From the NCBI RefSeq assembly GCF_019977235.1, contig NZ_AP024646.1:3410001-3474000 (forward strand): 64,000 nucleotides of DNA, in the 5' to 3' direction. The first letter of the stretch is position 1. Each line of letters begins with the position of its first letter. The stretch is from Arthrobacter sp. StoSoilB5. GTDB taxonomy: Bacteria > Actinomycetota > Actinomycetes > Actinomycetales > Micrococcaceae. The notes beneath the pieces are model-generated. The model was given only the letters and a program-made list of their open reading frames with translations. It was not told the origin of the DNA and did not search any database. Made by a program: the position numbers and the translations under genes. This document shows, piece after piece, positions 32,283 to 43,300 of this stretch.

Positions 32283-33598
32283 GCCTGGACACTCTCCTTG
32301 CCTTCTGCGGAAGCTTTCTCTTCAGACTTGCCCGTAACGAGGTCGTGCAGCGGCTGGAAGCTTCCGCCGTGGCCACCGACGCCGAACTCGTAGGCAGTCT
32401 CGGCGTGCAGGCTGAGGTCAACACCCACGCTCTCCTGCTCGGTGGAGACCCGGAAGCCCATGGTCTTGTGGATGGCGAAGGCAATAATGGCCGTCATGAT
32501 TGCCGAGAAGGCAATTGCAACGCCGGCTGCTGCGAGCTGTGCCCAGAGCTGGGTAAGACCGCCACCGTAGAAGAGGCCACCGCCAACGCCGTCTGCCGGA
32601 AGGGCGATGAAACCAAGCGCCACAGTGCCGATGATGCCGGAGACGAGGTGGACGCCGACGACGTCCAGGGAGTCATCGAAGCCCCAGCGGAATTTCAGGC
32701 CGACTGCCAGGGCGGAGGCGACGCCGGCTACAACACCGAGTCCAAGGGCGCCCACCGGGCTGACGTTGGCACAGGCGGGAGTGATGGCGACCAAGCCGGC
32801 GACCACGCCGGACGCTGCACCCAGTGAGGTCGGGTGGCCATCGCGGATGCGTTCTGTGACGAGCCAGGCGATCATGGCCGCGGCGGGGGCTGCCAAGGTG
32901 TTGATCCAGATCAGGCCAGCCTGTTCAGCAGTGGCTGCTGCACCACCGTTGAAGCCGAACCAACCGAACCAGAGGATGGCTGCACCGAGCATGACGAACG
33001 GGATGTTGTGCGGACGGTGGTTCGGGTCCTTGCCGAAGCCGCGGCGGTTACCGATGATGAGGACCAGGACGAGTGCCGCTACACCTGCATTGATGTGCAC
33101 CACGGTGCCGCCGGCGAAGTCAATGGCCGGACCGAGGGCCTTGCCGATTGCACCTTCAGGGCCGAACAGGCCGCCGCCCCACACCATGTAGGCAAGCGGG
33201 CAGTAGACCAGGGTGACCCAAACGGGAACGAAGAGGCTCCAGGCGCCGAACTTGGCGCGGTCTGCGATAGCACCGCTGATGAGGGCTACCGTGATGATAG
33301 CGAAGGTGGCGGCATAGCCGACCTTGATCAAGCCATCAGGCGTGGTGATGCCTTCCAGGCCGAAGGTAGCGAACGGATTGCCCACGACCTCCATGAAGCC
33401 TTCGCCCGAACTCATCGATGCGCCCCACAGCACCCAGACCACACCCACGATGCCGATGGAGATGAAGCTCATCATCATCATGTTCAGTGCTGCCTTGGCG
33501 CGGGTCATGCCGCCGTAGAAGAATGCCAAACCGGGAGTCATGAACAGCACGAGTGCCGCCGCCACCATGACCCATACGTGACCTGCGGTAAGTTCCAT
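32279..33598 (-). CDS. amt: ammonium transporter
   Basis: 439 residues from ATG 33598, where GAGGAA lies nine bases upstream. A multi-helix membrane channel for ammonium, with the pore twin histidines in FAGGTVVHINAG and VVGVHLVSG and the N-terminal FMTPGLAFFYGGM. Coupled with glnB. A candidate GlnR box lies 88-125 bp upstream, in agreement with nitrogen control. Confidence 0.96.
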   Translation of the reverse strand: MELTAGHVWVMVAAALVLFMTPGLAFFYGGMTRAKAALNMMMMSFISIGIVGVVWVLWGASMSSGEGFMEVVGNPFATFGLEGITTPDGLIKVGYAATFAIITVALISGAIADRAKFGAWSLFVPVWVTLVYCPLAYMVWGGGLFGPEGAIGKALGPAIDFAGGTVVHINAGVAALVLVLIIGNRRGFGKDPNHRPHNIPFVMLGAAILWFGWFGFNGGAAATAEQAGLIWINTLAAPAAAMIAWLVTERIRDGHPTSLGAASGVVAGLVAITPACANVSPVGALGLGVVAGVASALAVGLKFRWGFDDSLDVVGVHLVSGIIGTVALGFIALPADGVGGGLFYGGGLTQLWAQLAAAGVAIAFSAIMTAIIAFAIHKTMGFRVSTEQESVGVDLSLHAETAYEFGVGGHGGSFQPLHDLVTGKSEEKASAEGKESVQA

Positions 33599-33685
33599 GG
33601 TGCACGTTCCTCTCTTGCTAGATCTGCGGTTCAACCGCCGTCCTGACGCCGTTTTGCGTCCTGCTTAAGATTTTTGTGCCACCGT

Positions 33686-33723
33686 GTTTCGCCTGCGCAG
33701 GTTTTACATTGCAGGCTCGTTAC
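33686..33723 (-). promoter_or_regulatory. candidate GlnR box upstream of amt
   Basis: Read toward amt: GTAAC, 6 bases, GCAAT, 6 bases, CCTGC, 6 bases, GAAAC. This has the 5+6 period of the gTnAc-n6-GaAAc double site of actinobacterial GlnR, with the first and last boxes exact and the middle two weak. A further GAAAC-n6-GTAAC lies near 33763-33778. Confidence 0.45.
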
Positions 33724-33825
33724 AACAACCTCCCCAACGTAAATGGTGCATATCCCCGTTGTTACGGATATGTTTCATGCGTCACACTTCCCCGCAAATA
33801 CACAGAATTGAAGGACCCCCACCGC

Positions 33826-35046
33826 ATGGCTGAGTCGCCCAGATCCGTTGAAGATCCAAGGATCCGGCAGGAGAAGAGACCGCTGCCCCGCGACATTAAG
33901 GTGATGTTGGCCGCAGCCTTCCTTATTGCCCTGGGCTTCGGGCTCGTAGCACCCGTCCTCCCGCAATTCGCCACCACCTTCGACGTTGGTGCCACAGCTG
34001 CCGCCGTCATTGTCAGCATCTTCGCCTTCATGCGCCTGGTTTTCGCCCCGGCTGGCGGTTCGCTCATCGGACGTTTCGGAGAGCGGAACGTCTATGTCTC
34101 CGGCCTACTGATCGTTGCCGTTTCCACAGCTGCATGTGCTTTCGCCCAGAACTATTGGCAGCTGCTGATTTTCCGGGGCCTGGGCGGAGCGGGGTCCGTG
34201 ATGTTCACAGTCGCTGCCATGGGGCTGCTCATTCGTTTGGCACCACCGGAACGAAGGGGCCGCGTGTCGGGGGCGTACGCGTCAGCTTTTCTGATTGGCA
34301 GCGTCCTGGGCCCGGTTGTTGGTGGCCTGCTGGCAGGCTTCGGCCTTCGCGTACCGTTCCTTGCCTATGCGGCAGCCTTGCTCCTTGCGGCGCTGGTAGT
34401 CCGCACCATGCTTAGCGGCGAGGGTACCGCTGGACAGGATGCCGCCCCCGCTCCACCCATGACCCTGAAGGAAGCGCTGGCGGATTCAGCGTACCGGGCG
34501 GCTGTATTTTCCAGCTTCGGTAATGGCTGGGTGACGTTTGGTGTCCGAATGGCCACGATTCCCCTCTTTGCCGTCGCTGCACTTGCGTCCCGGCCGGAGA
34601 CCGCGGCGTGGGCGCTGGCGGTCTTTGCCGTAGGCAACGCCATTGCCTTGACGTTCTCCGGGCGCCTCGCCGATGCCTGGGGAAGGAAGCCCCTGCTCAT
34701 TCCAGGCCTTGTCATCACTGGCCTCGCCACCGGTGTCATCGGGTTGACCACTGACCTTCCGGCATTCTTCGCCGCTTCGGCTGTGGCGGGCTTCGGTTCC
34801 GGCTTGCTGGGTCCTGCGCAACAGGCCGCCGTCGCTGATGTCATTGGGCGGGGACGATCCGGCGGCAAGGTGCTGGCGGTCTTCCAGATGGCCGCGGACA
34901 CCGGGGCCATCATCGGCCCCGTCGTAGCCGGGATCCTCGCCGACCGCTTCGGCTACGGGCTCGCCTTCGCTGTCACCGGCGGCGTTCTGCTGCTCACCGC
35001 CGCTGCATGGCTGGTGGCGCGCGAACCCCTTAAAGCCAAAAACTGA
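33826..35046 (+). CDS. MFS transporter, drug-efflux type
   Basis: 406 residues from ATG 33826 (AAGGA upstream at 11 bases); the frame extends further but with non-family sequence. Twelve membrane helices by eye. Motif A is present as GSLIGRFGERNVYVSG between helices 2 and 3, and a second copy, GRLADAWGRKPLL, in the second half. RVSGAYASAFLIGSVLGPVVGG resembles motif C of drug:H+ antiporters. Substrate unknown. Divergent from amt and convergent on ftsY. Confidence 0.9.
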   Translation: MAESPRSVEDPRIRQEKRPLPRDIKVMLAAAFLIALGFGLVAPVLPQFATTFDVGATAAAVIVSIFAFMRLVFAPAGGSLIGRFGERNVYVSGLLIVAVSTAACAFAQNYWQLLIFRGLGGAGSVMFTVAAMGLLIRLAPPERRGRVSGAYASAFLIGSVLGPVVGGLLAGFGLRVPFLAYAAALLLAALVVRTMLSGEGTAGQDAAPAPPMTLKEALADSAYRAAVFSSFGNGWVTFGVRMATIPLFAVAALASRPETAAWALAVFAVGNAIALTFSGRLADAWGRKPLLIPGLVITGLATGVIGLTTDLPAFFAASAVAGFGSGLLGPAQQAAVADVIGRGRSGGKVLAVFQMAADTGAIIGPVVAGILADRFGYGLAFAVTGGVLLLTAAAWLVAREPLKAKN

Positions 35047-35123
35047 CTGGCAAGCAGCGATTGCCCTCACCGAGGACCACCGCTGCCAGCCAGCCAGCGT
35101 GGAGACTGTTGGATGGACGGGGA

Positions 35124-36332
35124 CTAATTAAGCAGCGCGTCCACAAAGCCCTCGGCTTCAAAGGGTGCGAGGTCGTCAGGGCCTTCGCCGAGACCGATGA
35201 GCTTGACGGGCACGCCAAGGGACTTCTGGATGGCGACGACAATGCCGCCCTTGGCTGTGCCGTCCAGCTTGGTCAGCACGATGCCTGTGATGTTGACCAC
35301 CTCGGCAAAGACCCGTGCCTGGTTGAGGCCGTTCTGACCCGTTGTGGCATCAAGGACCAGCAGGACCTCGTCCACCTCAGCCAACTTCTCGATCACTCGT
35401 TTGACCTTGCCGAGCTCGTCCATCAGGCCGGTCTTGTTCTGGAGGCGCCCGGCGGTATCGACCATGACGACGTCGACTTCCTGGTCGATTCCTGCTTTGA
35501 CGGCTTCGTAGGCAACGGAGGCTGGGTCGGCACCATCGATGTCCGACTTGACCGTGGGAACGCCAACACGCTGACCCCATGTAGCCAGCTGTTCGGCTGC
35601 GGCCGCGCGGAAAGTATCGGCCGCACCCAGCAGCACGTCCTTGTCTTCGGCCACCAGCACGCGCGCCAGCTTACCTACCGTCGTCGTCTTGCCCACGCCG
35701 TTGACGCCAACAACAAGCACGACGGCGGGTCGGTCGCCCTTGCGCTCGACATTGAGGGAACGGTCCATGGTGGGATCGACGAGTTTGATGAGTTCTTCAC
35801 GGAGCATGGCTTTGACATCCTCGGGGCTGCGGGTGCCCAACACCTTGACGCGTTCCCGGAGGGCATCGACCAACTCCATGGTGGGCTCGGTGCCGAGGTC
35901 GGCAAGAAGCAGTGTCTCCTCAACCTCGTCCCACACGTTATCGTCGATTTTGTCCCCGGACAGCAGAGCCAGCAGACCCTTGCCCAGAATGTTGTTCGAT
36001 TTCACCAAACGGGCGCGGAGGCGGGTCAGGCGGCCTTCCACTGGCGCCGGCGTCTCAACGGCGATGGTCTCCAACCCAGCGGCATCATCCGGAACATCAG
36101 CACCTTCAACTCTTCCGTCGAAGGTTGGGGCAGGAGGTGCTGTTACGGCATCCGGCCGATCCTCCACAAGGGTTCCGCTGCCTGCGGCCGATGACTGAAC
36201 CGGGTCATTGGCGTCCCGGGTTCCGGGGTACTTGGCCCCTGACTTCCGGGCCTTCATCAGTACCGGCACCAGCCCGCCGAGCACGACGAGCGCAGCGAGA
36301 ATGGACAGAATTATGGGTAGGAAATCGTTCAC
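35124..36332 (-). CDS. ftsY: signal recognition particle receptor FtsY
   Basis: 402 residues. A membrane segment at 5-25 is followed by an acidic linker and then the NG GTPase domains, which show GVNGVGKTTTVGKL, VDTAGRLQNKTGLMDEL and TKLDGTAKGG. It receives Ffh-ribosome complexes at the membrane. It starts 20 bp after smc ends, a pairing common in actinobacteria. Confidence 0.97.
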   Translation of the reverse strand: MNDFLPIILSILAALVVLGGLVPVLMKARKSGAKYPGTRDANDPVQSSAAGSGTLVEDRPDAVTAPPAPTFDGRVEGADVPDDAAGLETIAVETPAPVEGRLTRLRARLVKSNNILGKGLLALLSGDKIDDNVWDEVEETLLLADLGTEPTMELVDALRERVKVLGTRSPEDVKAMLREELIKLVDPTMDRSLNVERKGDRPAVVLVVGVNGVGKTTTVGKLARVLVAEDKDVLLGAADTFRAAAAEQLATWGQRVGVPTVKSDIDGADPASVAYEAVKAGIDQEVDVVMVDTAGRLQNKTGLMDELGKVKRVIEKLAEVDEVLLVLDATTGQNGLNQARVFAEVVNITGIVLTKLDGTAKGGIVVAIQKSLGVPVKLIGLGEGPDDLAPFEAEGFVDALLN

Positions 36333-36352
36333 TCCCCTACCTTCTCATAAAG

Positions 36353-39300
36353 CTATGCCCCGGCACCGAGCCGCTGGCTGATGACGGTGGACACCCCGTC
36401 GCCACGCATTGTGACGCCGTAGAGGGCGTCGGCCACTTCCATAGTGCGCTTCTGGTGTGTGATGACGATCAACTGGCTGGACTCCCGAAGCTCTTCGAAG
36501 ATCGTGATGAGCCGGCCCAGGTTGGTGTCGTCCAAGGCCGCTTCCACTTCGTCCATGACGTAAAACGGCGACGGCCTGGCTTTGAAGATCGCCACCAGCA
36601 GTGCCACAGCGGTGAGTGACCGCTCGCCGCCGGAGAGCAGGGACAACCTCTTGATCTTCTTACCTGCCGGCCTGGCTTCCACCTCGATGCCAGTGGTCAA
36701 CATGTCGTCCGGATCCGTCAGGACCAGCCTGCCCTCGCCTCCGGGGAAGAGCCGTGCGAAGACGTGGTCAAACTGCGCTGAGGTATCGGCGAAGGCTTCG
36801 GTGAAGACCTGCTGGACGCGGTTATCCACCTCTTTGATGATGTCCAGCAAGTCCTTCCGGCTGGACTTGAGATCCTCCAGTTGGGAACTGAGGAACTGGT
36901 GACGCTCCTCAAGGGCGGCAAACTCTTCCAGCGCCAGGGGGTTGACTTTGCCCAGTGCCGCCAATTCGCGCTCGGCCTTTTTGAGCCTTTTCTCCTGCTC
37001 CGCCCGGTCGAAGGGAATTCCTTCCACGAGCGGTGCACCCGTTTCGTCCACCGGCGCCCGGAGTTCCGCCCACTTGTCCGTGGTTGCGCCAGCTGGCTGT
37101 GGGACCGGTTGATCAGGGCCGTAATCTGCAACGAGCTGTTCGGCCGATAGCCCGAGTTCTTCGATGGAACGAGCCTCCAAGGCCTCGATTCGAAGACGCT
37201 GCTGGGTCCTGGCCATCTCGTCCTTATGCACAGAGTCAGTAAGTTCGGCGAGTTCCTTTGCCAGGGAATCGTTCCCCGAGCGCACCCGGGTCAACTCCTT
37301 CTCCAGCTGTTCCCGAACGTGCTCGGCAAGGTCGCGTTCCTGCCCTGCCAGATCCACGGAAATATCGATGAAGTGGAGCGCCTGCTCCACGGCTGACGCA
37401 ACAGCCGCAGCACGCCGGGCCTGTGCGCGGCGCCGTTGGGCCCGCCGTGCAGCTTCTTCGCGGGCCCGCCGTTCCGTGGCTGCGGCGCGTTCCAGGGCGG
37501 CCGCGCGATTACTGATGGCTCCTAGCTGCTCTTCCGCGGTCCGCAGGGCAAGCCGCGCCTCCATTTCCAAGGCGCGGGCCGACCTGGCCTGTAATGCAAG
37601 CTCATCCCGCTGATCGGTGGACGGTTCGTCGTCGGGCGCTTCCTGGGCAGCCGCCAGCCGCTCTGCCGCGACTTCCAGGTCCAGCCGGGCTTCTGCGATG
37701 TTCGCTTCCGCCCGTGCCAGCGAAGCCTCAAGCCGTTCGCTTTCGCCAACGGCGCTGCGGAGGAGGGAATTCAGATGTCCCAGGCGTTCGGCTACGGCCG
37801 CAAGCCTGGCGTCTGATTCGTGCAGTCTTTCCAAGGCGGCATCAGTGCGGTCCTGGGCTTCGACGCGACGCGCTTCGGCCGCAGCCAGGGCGAACCGTCC
37901 CCGTTCCAAGCGTGCCGTAACCTCCTGAAGGCTGGCTACGGCGTCGTCCACTGCTGCCTGGATCTCCAACAGCGAGGGCGCCGTGGCCGATCCGCCTTGG
38001 GCGGTCAGCGCAGTAAAAACGTCGCCTGCACGGGTGACCACCTTGAGTCCGGGGTGCTCGCCGATCAGCGTTGCGGCTCCTGCCGGATCATCGACGACGG
38101 CGACTCCGGCCAGGAGCGCCAAGGCACCCTGGGCAGCTGGTTCAGTGACCTTGAGGACGTCCACGGCCCATCTGCAGCCAGCCGGGAGTCGCGAGGAGGA
38201 TGGTGCTTCAGTAGCCCCGGCCACGGCGTCAGCCATGAGCAGCGCGGCCCTGCCGGCGTCGTCCTCTTTCAACAGTTGGATCGCGGCCACGGCGTCAGCA
38301 GAGTCCCCAACAACGAGCGCGTCCGATGCAGAGCCCAGTGCCGCCGATATCGCGGCCTCATAACCGGACTCAATGGCCAGCATCCCGGCAAGCGGCCCCA
38401 GAATGCCTTGGACATCGCCGGAGAGCAGGCGCTCCGAGCCGTCCTTGCGGTTGAGTCCCAAAAGGAGTGCGTCGCGGCGGGCGGTCAGGGCGTCCCGTTG
38501 ACGAAGTGCTTCCCGCTCTGCGGATTTCAACTCTTCGATCTCCGTCAGCACGGAGTCCAGGGCCTCATTGGCGTTCTCGTACTCGGCGTCAAGACTCTCT
38601 TCGCCGTCTTCAACCCCCGCAACTTGGGATTCGAGTGCGGTGAATTCGCTCTGGGCGTGGCGGCGGCGCTCGTTACCCGCAGCGAGTGATTCCCGGAGCC
38701 GACCGCGCTCGGCCTCCGCCGCCTCGGCACGGGAGCGTGCGGCCGCGACCTGGCCCGCGAGCCTGGCCAGACCTTCCCGGCGGTCAGCAGCTGCCCTCAA
38801 CATGGCCGTCAGCCGTTTGTCCTCGGCGGCGGCGAGCGCCTCCGCAGAATCCTTGGCGACTGTTCCTTCCAGGAGGGCTGCCTGCTTTGCCAGGACGTCG
38901 TGTTCCAGGGCGGCCTGTTCCTCACGAACCCTCGCCGCCTGCCGCTCCAGCTGTTCGGGATCTCGGCCGGAGTCCGGCACAGCCTCCGAGGAGCCCAGTA
39001 GCCGGCGACGCTCAGCGGCCAGGGACCCCAGCGACCGTAGCCGCTCCCGGCCTGCCGACAGTTGGTACCAATGGTCCCGTGCAGCATTGAGCCGCGGGGT
39101 TGCCTCAGCCGCCTGCTGTTCCAAAGCGGCCTGGCGTCGCCGCCCATGGCCCAGTTCTGCCTCAACCACTTGGCGGCGTTCCTTCAGGGCGGCCTCGTCT
39201 GCGACGTCTTGCTCGAGGCTAGTCATCAGTTGGACGAGGTCGTCGGCGAGGAGCCGCGCACGGGCGTCCCTGACGTCGAACTGGACTGTTTGTGCGCGGC

Positions 39301-39937
39301 GGGCGATTTCCGCCTGCTTGCCCAAAGGCGTTAATTGACGCCGGATCTCCGCAGTGAGATCGCCAAGCCGGGAAAGATTGGCCTGCATGGCTTCGAGCTT
39401 GCGGACGGTTTTTTCCTTGCGGCGGCGGTGCTTCAGGATACCGGCGGCTTCCTCGATGAAGCCGCGGCGGTCTTCGGGCGTCGCGTGCAGTACGCGGTCC
39501 AGCTGGCCTTGGCCCACGATCACGTGCATCTCGCGTCCCAGTCCGGAATCGGACAAGAGCTCCTGGATGTCCAGGAGCCGGCAAGGGGCCCCGTTGATGG
39601 CGTACTCCGAACCACCCGTCCGGAACAGTGTCCGTGAGATGGTGACTTCGCTGTACTCAATGGGAAGCGCGTTGTCGGCGTTGTCGATGGTCAGTGAAAC
39701 GTGGGCTCGTCCCAGAGGGGGCCTACCGGACGTGCCGGCAAAGATGACGTCTTCCATCTTTCCCCCGCGGAGGGTCTTTGCGCCTTGCTCCCCCATGACC
39801 CACGCCAAGGCATCCACAACGTTGGACTTACCCGAGCCATTCGGACCGACGACTGCGGTGACGCCGGGCTCGAAGTCGAACGTGGTGGCCGACGCAAACG
39901 ACTTGAATCCGCGGACAGTCAGACTTTTCAAATGCAA
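36353..39937 (-). CDS. smc: chromosome segregation protein SMC
   Basis: 1,194 residues. SMC compacts and separates chromosomes with ScpAB. The N-terminal ATPase half has GPNGSGKSN (31-39); two long coiled coils flank a hinge at about 510-650; the C-terminal half has LSGGERSLTAVALL and FYVMDEVEAALDD. Length and layout are those of a full SMC. It is followed by ftsY. Confidence 0.97.
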   Translation of the reverse strand: MHLKSLTVRGFKSFASATTFDFEPGVTAVVGPNGSGKSNVVDALAWVMGEQGAKTLRGGKMEDVIFAGTSGRPPLGRAHVSLTIDNADNALPIEYSEVTISRTLFRTGGSEYAINGAPCRLLDIQELLSDSGLGREMHVIVGQGQLDRVLHATPEDRRGFIEEAAGILKHRRRKEKTVRKLEAMQANLSRLGDLTAEIRRQLTPLGKQAEIARRAQTVQFDVRDARARLLADDLVQLMTSLEQDVADEAALKERRQVVEAELGHGRRRQAALEQQAAEATPRLNAARDHWYQLSAGRERLRSLGSLAAERRRLLGSSEAVPDSGRDPEQLERQAARVREEQAALEHDVLAKQAALLEGTVAKDSAEALAAAEDKRLTAMLRAAADRREGLARLAGQVAAARSRAEAAEAERGRLRESLAAGNERRRHAQSEFTALESQVAGVEDGEESLDAEYENANEALDSVLTEIEELKSAEREALRQRDALTARRDALLLGLNRKDGSERLLSGDVQGILGPLAGMLAIESGYEAAISAALGSASDALVVGDSADAVAAIQLLKEDDAGRAALLMADAVAGATEAPSSSRLPAGCRWAVDVLKVTEPAAQGALALLAGVAVVDDPAGAATLIGEHPGLKVVTRAGDVFTALTAQGGSATAPSLLEIQAAVDDAVASLQEVTARLERGRFALAAAEARRVEAQDRTDAALERLHESDARLAAVAERLGHLNSLLRSAVGESERLEASLARAEANIAEARLDLEVAAERLAAAQEAPDDEPSTDQRDELALQARSARALEMEARLALRTAEEQLGAISNRAAALERAAATERRAREEAARRAQRRRAQARRAAAVASAVEQALHFIDISVDLAGQERDLAEHVREQLEKELTRVRSGNDSLAKELAELTDSVHKDEMARTQQRLRIEALEARSIEELGLSAEQLVADYGPDQPVPQPAGATTDKWAELRAPVDETGAPLVEGIPFDRAEQEKRLKKAERELAALGKVNPLALEEFAALEERHQFLSSQLEDLKSSRKDLLDIIKEVDNRVQQVFTEAFADTSAQFDHVFARLFPGGEGRLVLTDPDDMLTTGIEVEARPAGKKIKRLSLLSGGERSLTAVALLVAIFKARPSPFYVMDEVEAALDDTNLGRLITIFEELRESSQLIVITHQKRTMEVADALYGVTMRGDGVSTVISQRLGAGA

Positions 39938-40304
39938 GGCGGTTCGGTTCTCCTGGGTGGCCTGTTGACAGCCCTTGCGGGCGGCTGTCTCCCCCTAAAT
40001 CTACTGCCGTTTGGCCGAAATCCATGGATCTGTAACGGGAAAGCCTTGCGGCAGGGATGCCGCGCCCCTACACTCCTGCCAAGGGTTACTTGGCGGATTC
40101 GCTCCGGTGGTCCGGCTTCGACCTGAAGGTCCCTCGGGTAGAGGCTGGATGCGGTCCAGATGTTCGGAACGATCATCCAAGTGCAGAGACCCATATTCCA
40201 TAACTGAAGATCTTGGTTTGACCCTGGCTGGGGAGCGGCAAGCAGGGACCGTGCGCTAGACGCGGACCCACATTCGCAATTGGCGTACCACTCCAGGAGT
40301 TCTG
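39938..40304. other. intergenic region between divergent smc and the DUF4082 gene
   Basis: 367 bp with no convincing gene. A small hairpin (GACAGCC/GGCTGTC, 39967-39989) is near the smc start. CCAGGAG five bases before the ATG at 40305 is a good ribosome binding site. No clear promoter elements were assigned. Confidence 0.5.
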
Positions 40305-43300
40305 ATGACCGGTCCTTCAGCTACCCGACCACAGCGAGTCCTCAAAGGCTTTCTCTTGCCTTTGGTGATTGCCATGGTTGCAGCTCTGCTGCCCCTCACC
40401 GCCCCTGTGGCCGTTGCAGCGGGACCTTGCGATCCCGTGGTGAATCCGATCGTTTGTGAAAACTCCAAAGCCGGAAGTCCACCTTCAGAGTGGGACATTG
40501 CCGGAGCAGGGGATGCCGGGATACAGGGATTTTCCACGGAGATCAGTGTCAACGCCGGGCAGCCAATCAAGTTCAAGATCGATACGAACGCCTCCAACTA
40601 CACCATTGCCATCTATCGCACAGGTTGGTACGGGGGTAATGGAGCCCGGAAGATCGCCAACGTGACGCCTTCGGTACTGCGGCAGAACCAGCCCCAATGC
40701 ATCAGCGATCTGACCACCGAACTCTATGACTGCGGCAACTGGGCCGTTTCAGCTACCTGGCAGGTTCCGTCGACAGCGGTCTCGGGAATTTACATAGCTC
40801 TCCTAACGCGGCCTGACAACGGAGACCAAAGCCACATCACGTTCATTGTGCGAAACGATGGCAACCATTCCGACGTCGTCTTCCAGACCTCCGATACCAC
40901 ATGGCAGGCGTACAACGGTTACGGCGGATCCAACTTCTACCAGGGCGCGGCCAACGGCCGGGCCTACAAACTCAGTTACAACCGTCCCATGGATACGCGT
41001 GGCGGGATCGGCGGACGGGACTTCTACTTCGCCAACGAGTATCCGATGGTGCGCTTCCTGGAGCAGAACGGATACGACGTCAGCTACATAAGTGGCCTGG
41101 ATACCGACCGCAGCGGCGCCCAGTTGCTTAATCACAAGGTCTTCCTGTCAGTGGGCCACGATGAATACTGGTCCGGTCCGCAACGCGCCGCCGTCACGGC
41201 GGCCAGGGACGCGGGGGTAAACCTGCAGTTCCTTTCCGGCAATGAGATGTACTGGCGCACGCGTTTCGAGGCCTCGACGGTTGATGGGGGCGCTGGCCGC
41301 ACTTTGACTTGCTACAAGGAGACGTGGGCCAACAGCAAGAGCGACCCAAGTACCCAATGGACCGGCACGTGGCGTGATCCCCGGTTTGCTTCGCAGAGCA
41401 ATGGCGCCGGCTTGCCGGAGAACGGGCTAACTGGGACTCTCTATATGTCCAACTACACCGATCTCCCCGTGACCGTCTCCGCTGAGGAAGGGAAGACGAG
41501 GCTGTGGCGGAATACATCCCTGACTTCGCTGCCGGCAGGTTCCTCGGCGGCTTTGGCCCCACACACCATCGGATATGAGTCCAACGAGGACCTGGACAAT
41601 GGCTTCCGGCCAGCGGGCCTGATCCAGCTGTCCACCACGGTTGGGAACGTTGACCAGTACCTGCAGGACTTCGGCAACACCGTCAAGCCGGGCCGGACGA
41701 CACATCATCTGACTCTGTATCGTGCCCCGAGCGGCGCCTTGGTGTTCTCTGCCGGCAGCGTCCAATGGACATGGGGCCTTGACCAGGAACACGACGGCGG
41801 AGGCGAAGCGGCCGATCCCCGGATGCGCCAGGCCCAAGTCAACCTGCTTGCGGACATGGGTGCCCAACCCGCTACACGGGCAGCGGGCATCGTCGCCGCC
41901 ACGGCCAGCACGGATCGAACCGGGCCAACTGTCTCCATTGCCGCACCGGCCAACGCTGCCACCATTGCCCATGGCGCAAGTGTCACCGTGTCCGGTACAG
42001 CTTCAGACAGCGGCGGCGTTGTGGCCGGTGTAGAGGTGTCAACCGACGGCGGCACTACGTGGCACCCGGCCCAAGGCAAGCAAAACTGGACCTACACCTA
42101 CATCCAGAAAGGCCTCTCAGCGGCCACTGTCCAGGTCCGGGCCATCGATGACAGCGCCAACATTGGTGCCGCTTCGGTACGAAACCTCACAGTCACGGGC
42201 CCGTACAGCGTATTTGGCCAAACTGTCCCCGCCATACAGGATTCCGGCGACGCCGGCTCCTACGAACTGGGACTGCGGTTCTCTCCCACGGTGGATGGTT
42301 TCATCACTGGCGTGAGGTTCTACAAGAGCCAGGCCAATACAGGAACGCACATCGGCTCACTCTGGAGCGGTTCGGGCGAGCGCCTCGCCACGGCCACTTT
42401 CGCCAACGAAACACCATCCGGTTGGCAGCAGGTCCTCTTCAGCCAGGCCGTGCCCGTTGCCGCGGGCCAGACATACACGGTTTCATACTGGACTCCGAAC
42501 GGTCACTATGCCAGCAAGGAATTCCAGTGGGCCTATGGCGGTTCCACCGATGCGCCGCTAACAGTTGCCGGCGGCTTCGGCGCCCAGCCGGCAGGCGTCT
42601 ACAGCGGATCAGGATTCCCGATCGCAAGCCACAACGGCGGCAACTACTTCGTCGACGCCCTTTTCAGCACGGTTGACACCACGCCGATGACGGTTTCCGG
42701 ACAAACGCCATACCCGTCATCGTCGAGCGTTTCCGTCAATACCAAAGTCAGTGCCGTGTTCTCCAAACCCGTCACTGCATCCAGCGTCCAGCTAACTTTG
42801 ACGTCGTCCTCCGGCCCGGTGGCCGGCACCACGACATACGATTCCGCAACGCGTCGGGCGACGTTTACGCCGTCGTCTGCTTTGGCTTTCAGCACGCAAT
42901 ACACGGCCACTCTGTCAGGCACGGATTCGATCGGCGGATCTGTAACGGCCGGCGGGACCTGGTCCTTTACGACAGCGGCAACCTTGCCGGTTGCCGGGGA
43001 TTGCCCGTGCAGCCTCTTCGATGACAGCGTTACGCCGGGAATCGCCGAGATCCGGGACGGAGTTCCGCTAACGCTTGGGGTGCGTTTCTCAAGCATCAGG
43101 GCCGGTGAAGTTACCGGCGTCCGGTTCTACAAGTCGGCCGGCAACACCGGCACGCACAACGGTGCCCTGTACACGGCATCCGGTCAGCAGCTGACGACAG
43201 TAACCTTCGCCAATGAGAGTGCTTCGGGTTGGCAAACGGCAATGTTCAGCCAGCCTGTCCAGATCGCCGCCAACACGGAATACATTGTGTCCTACACGTC

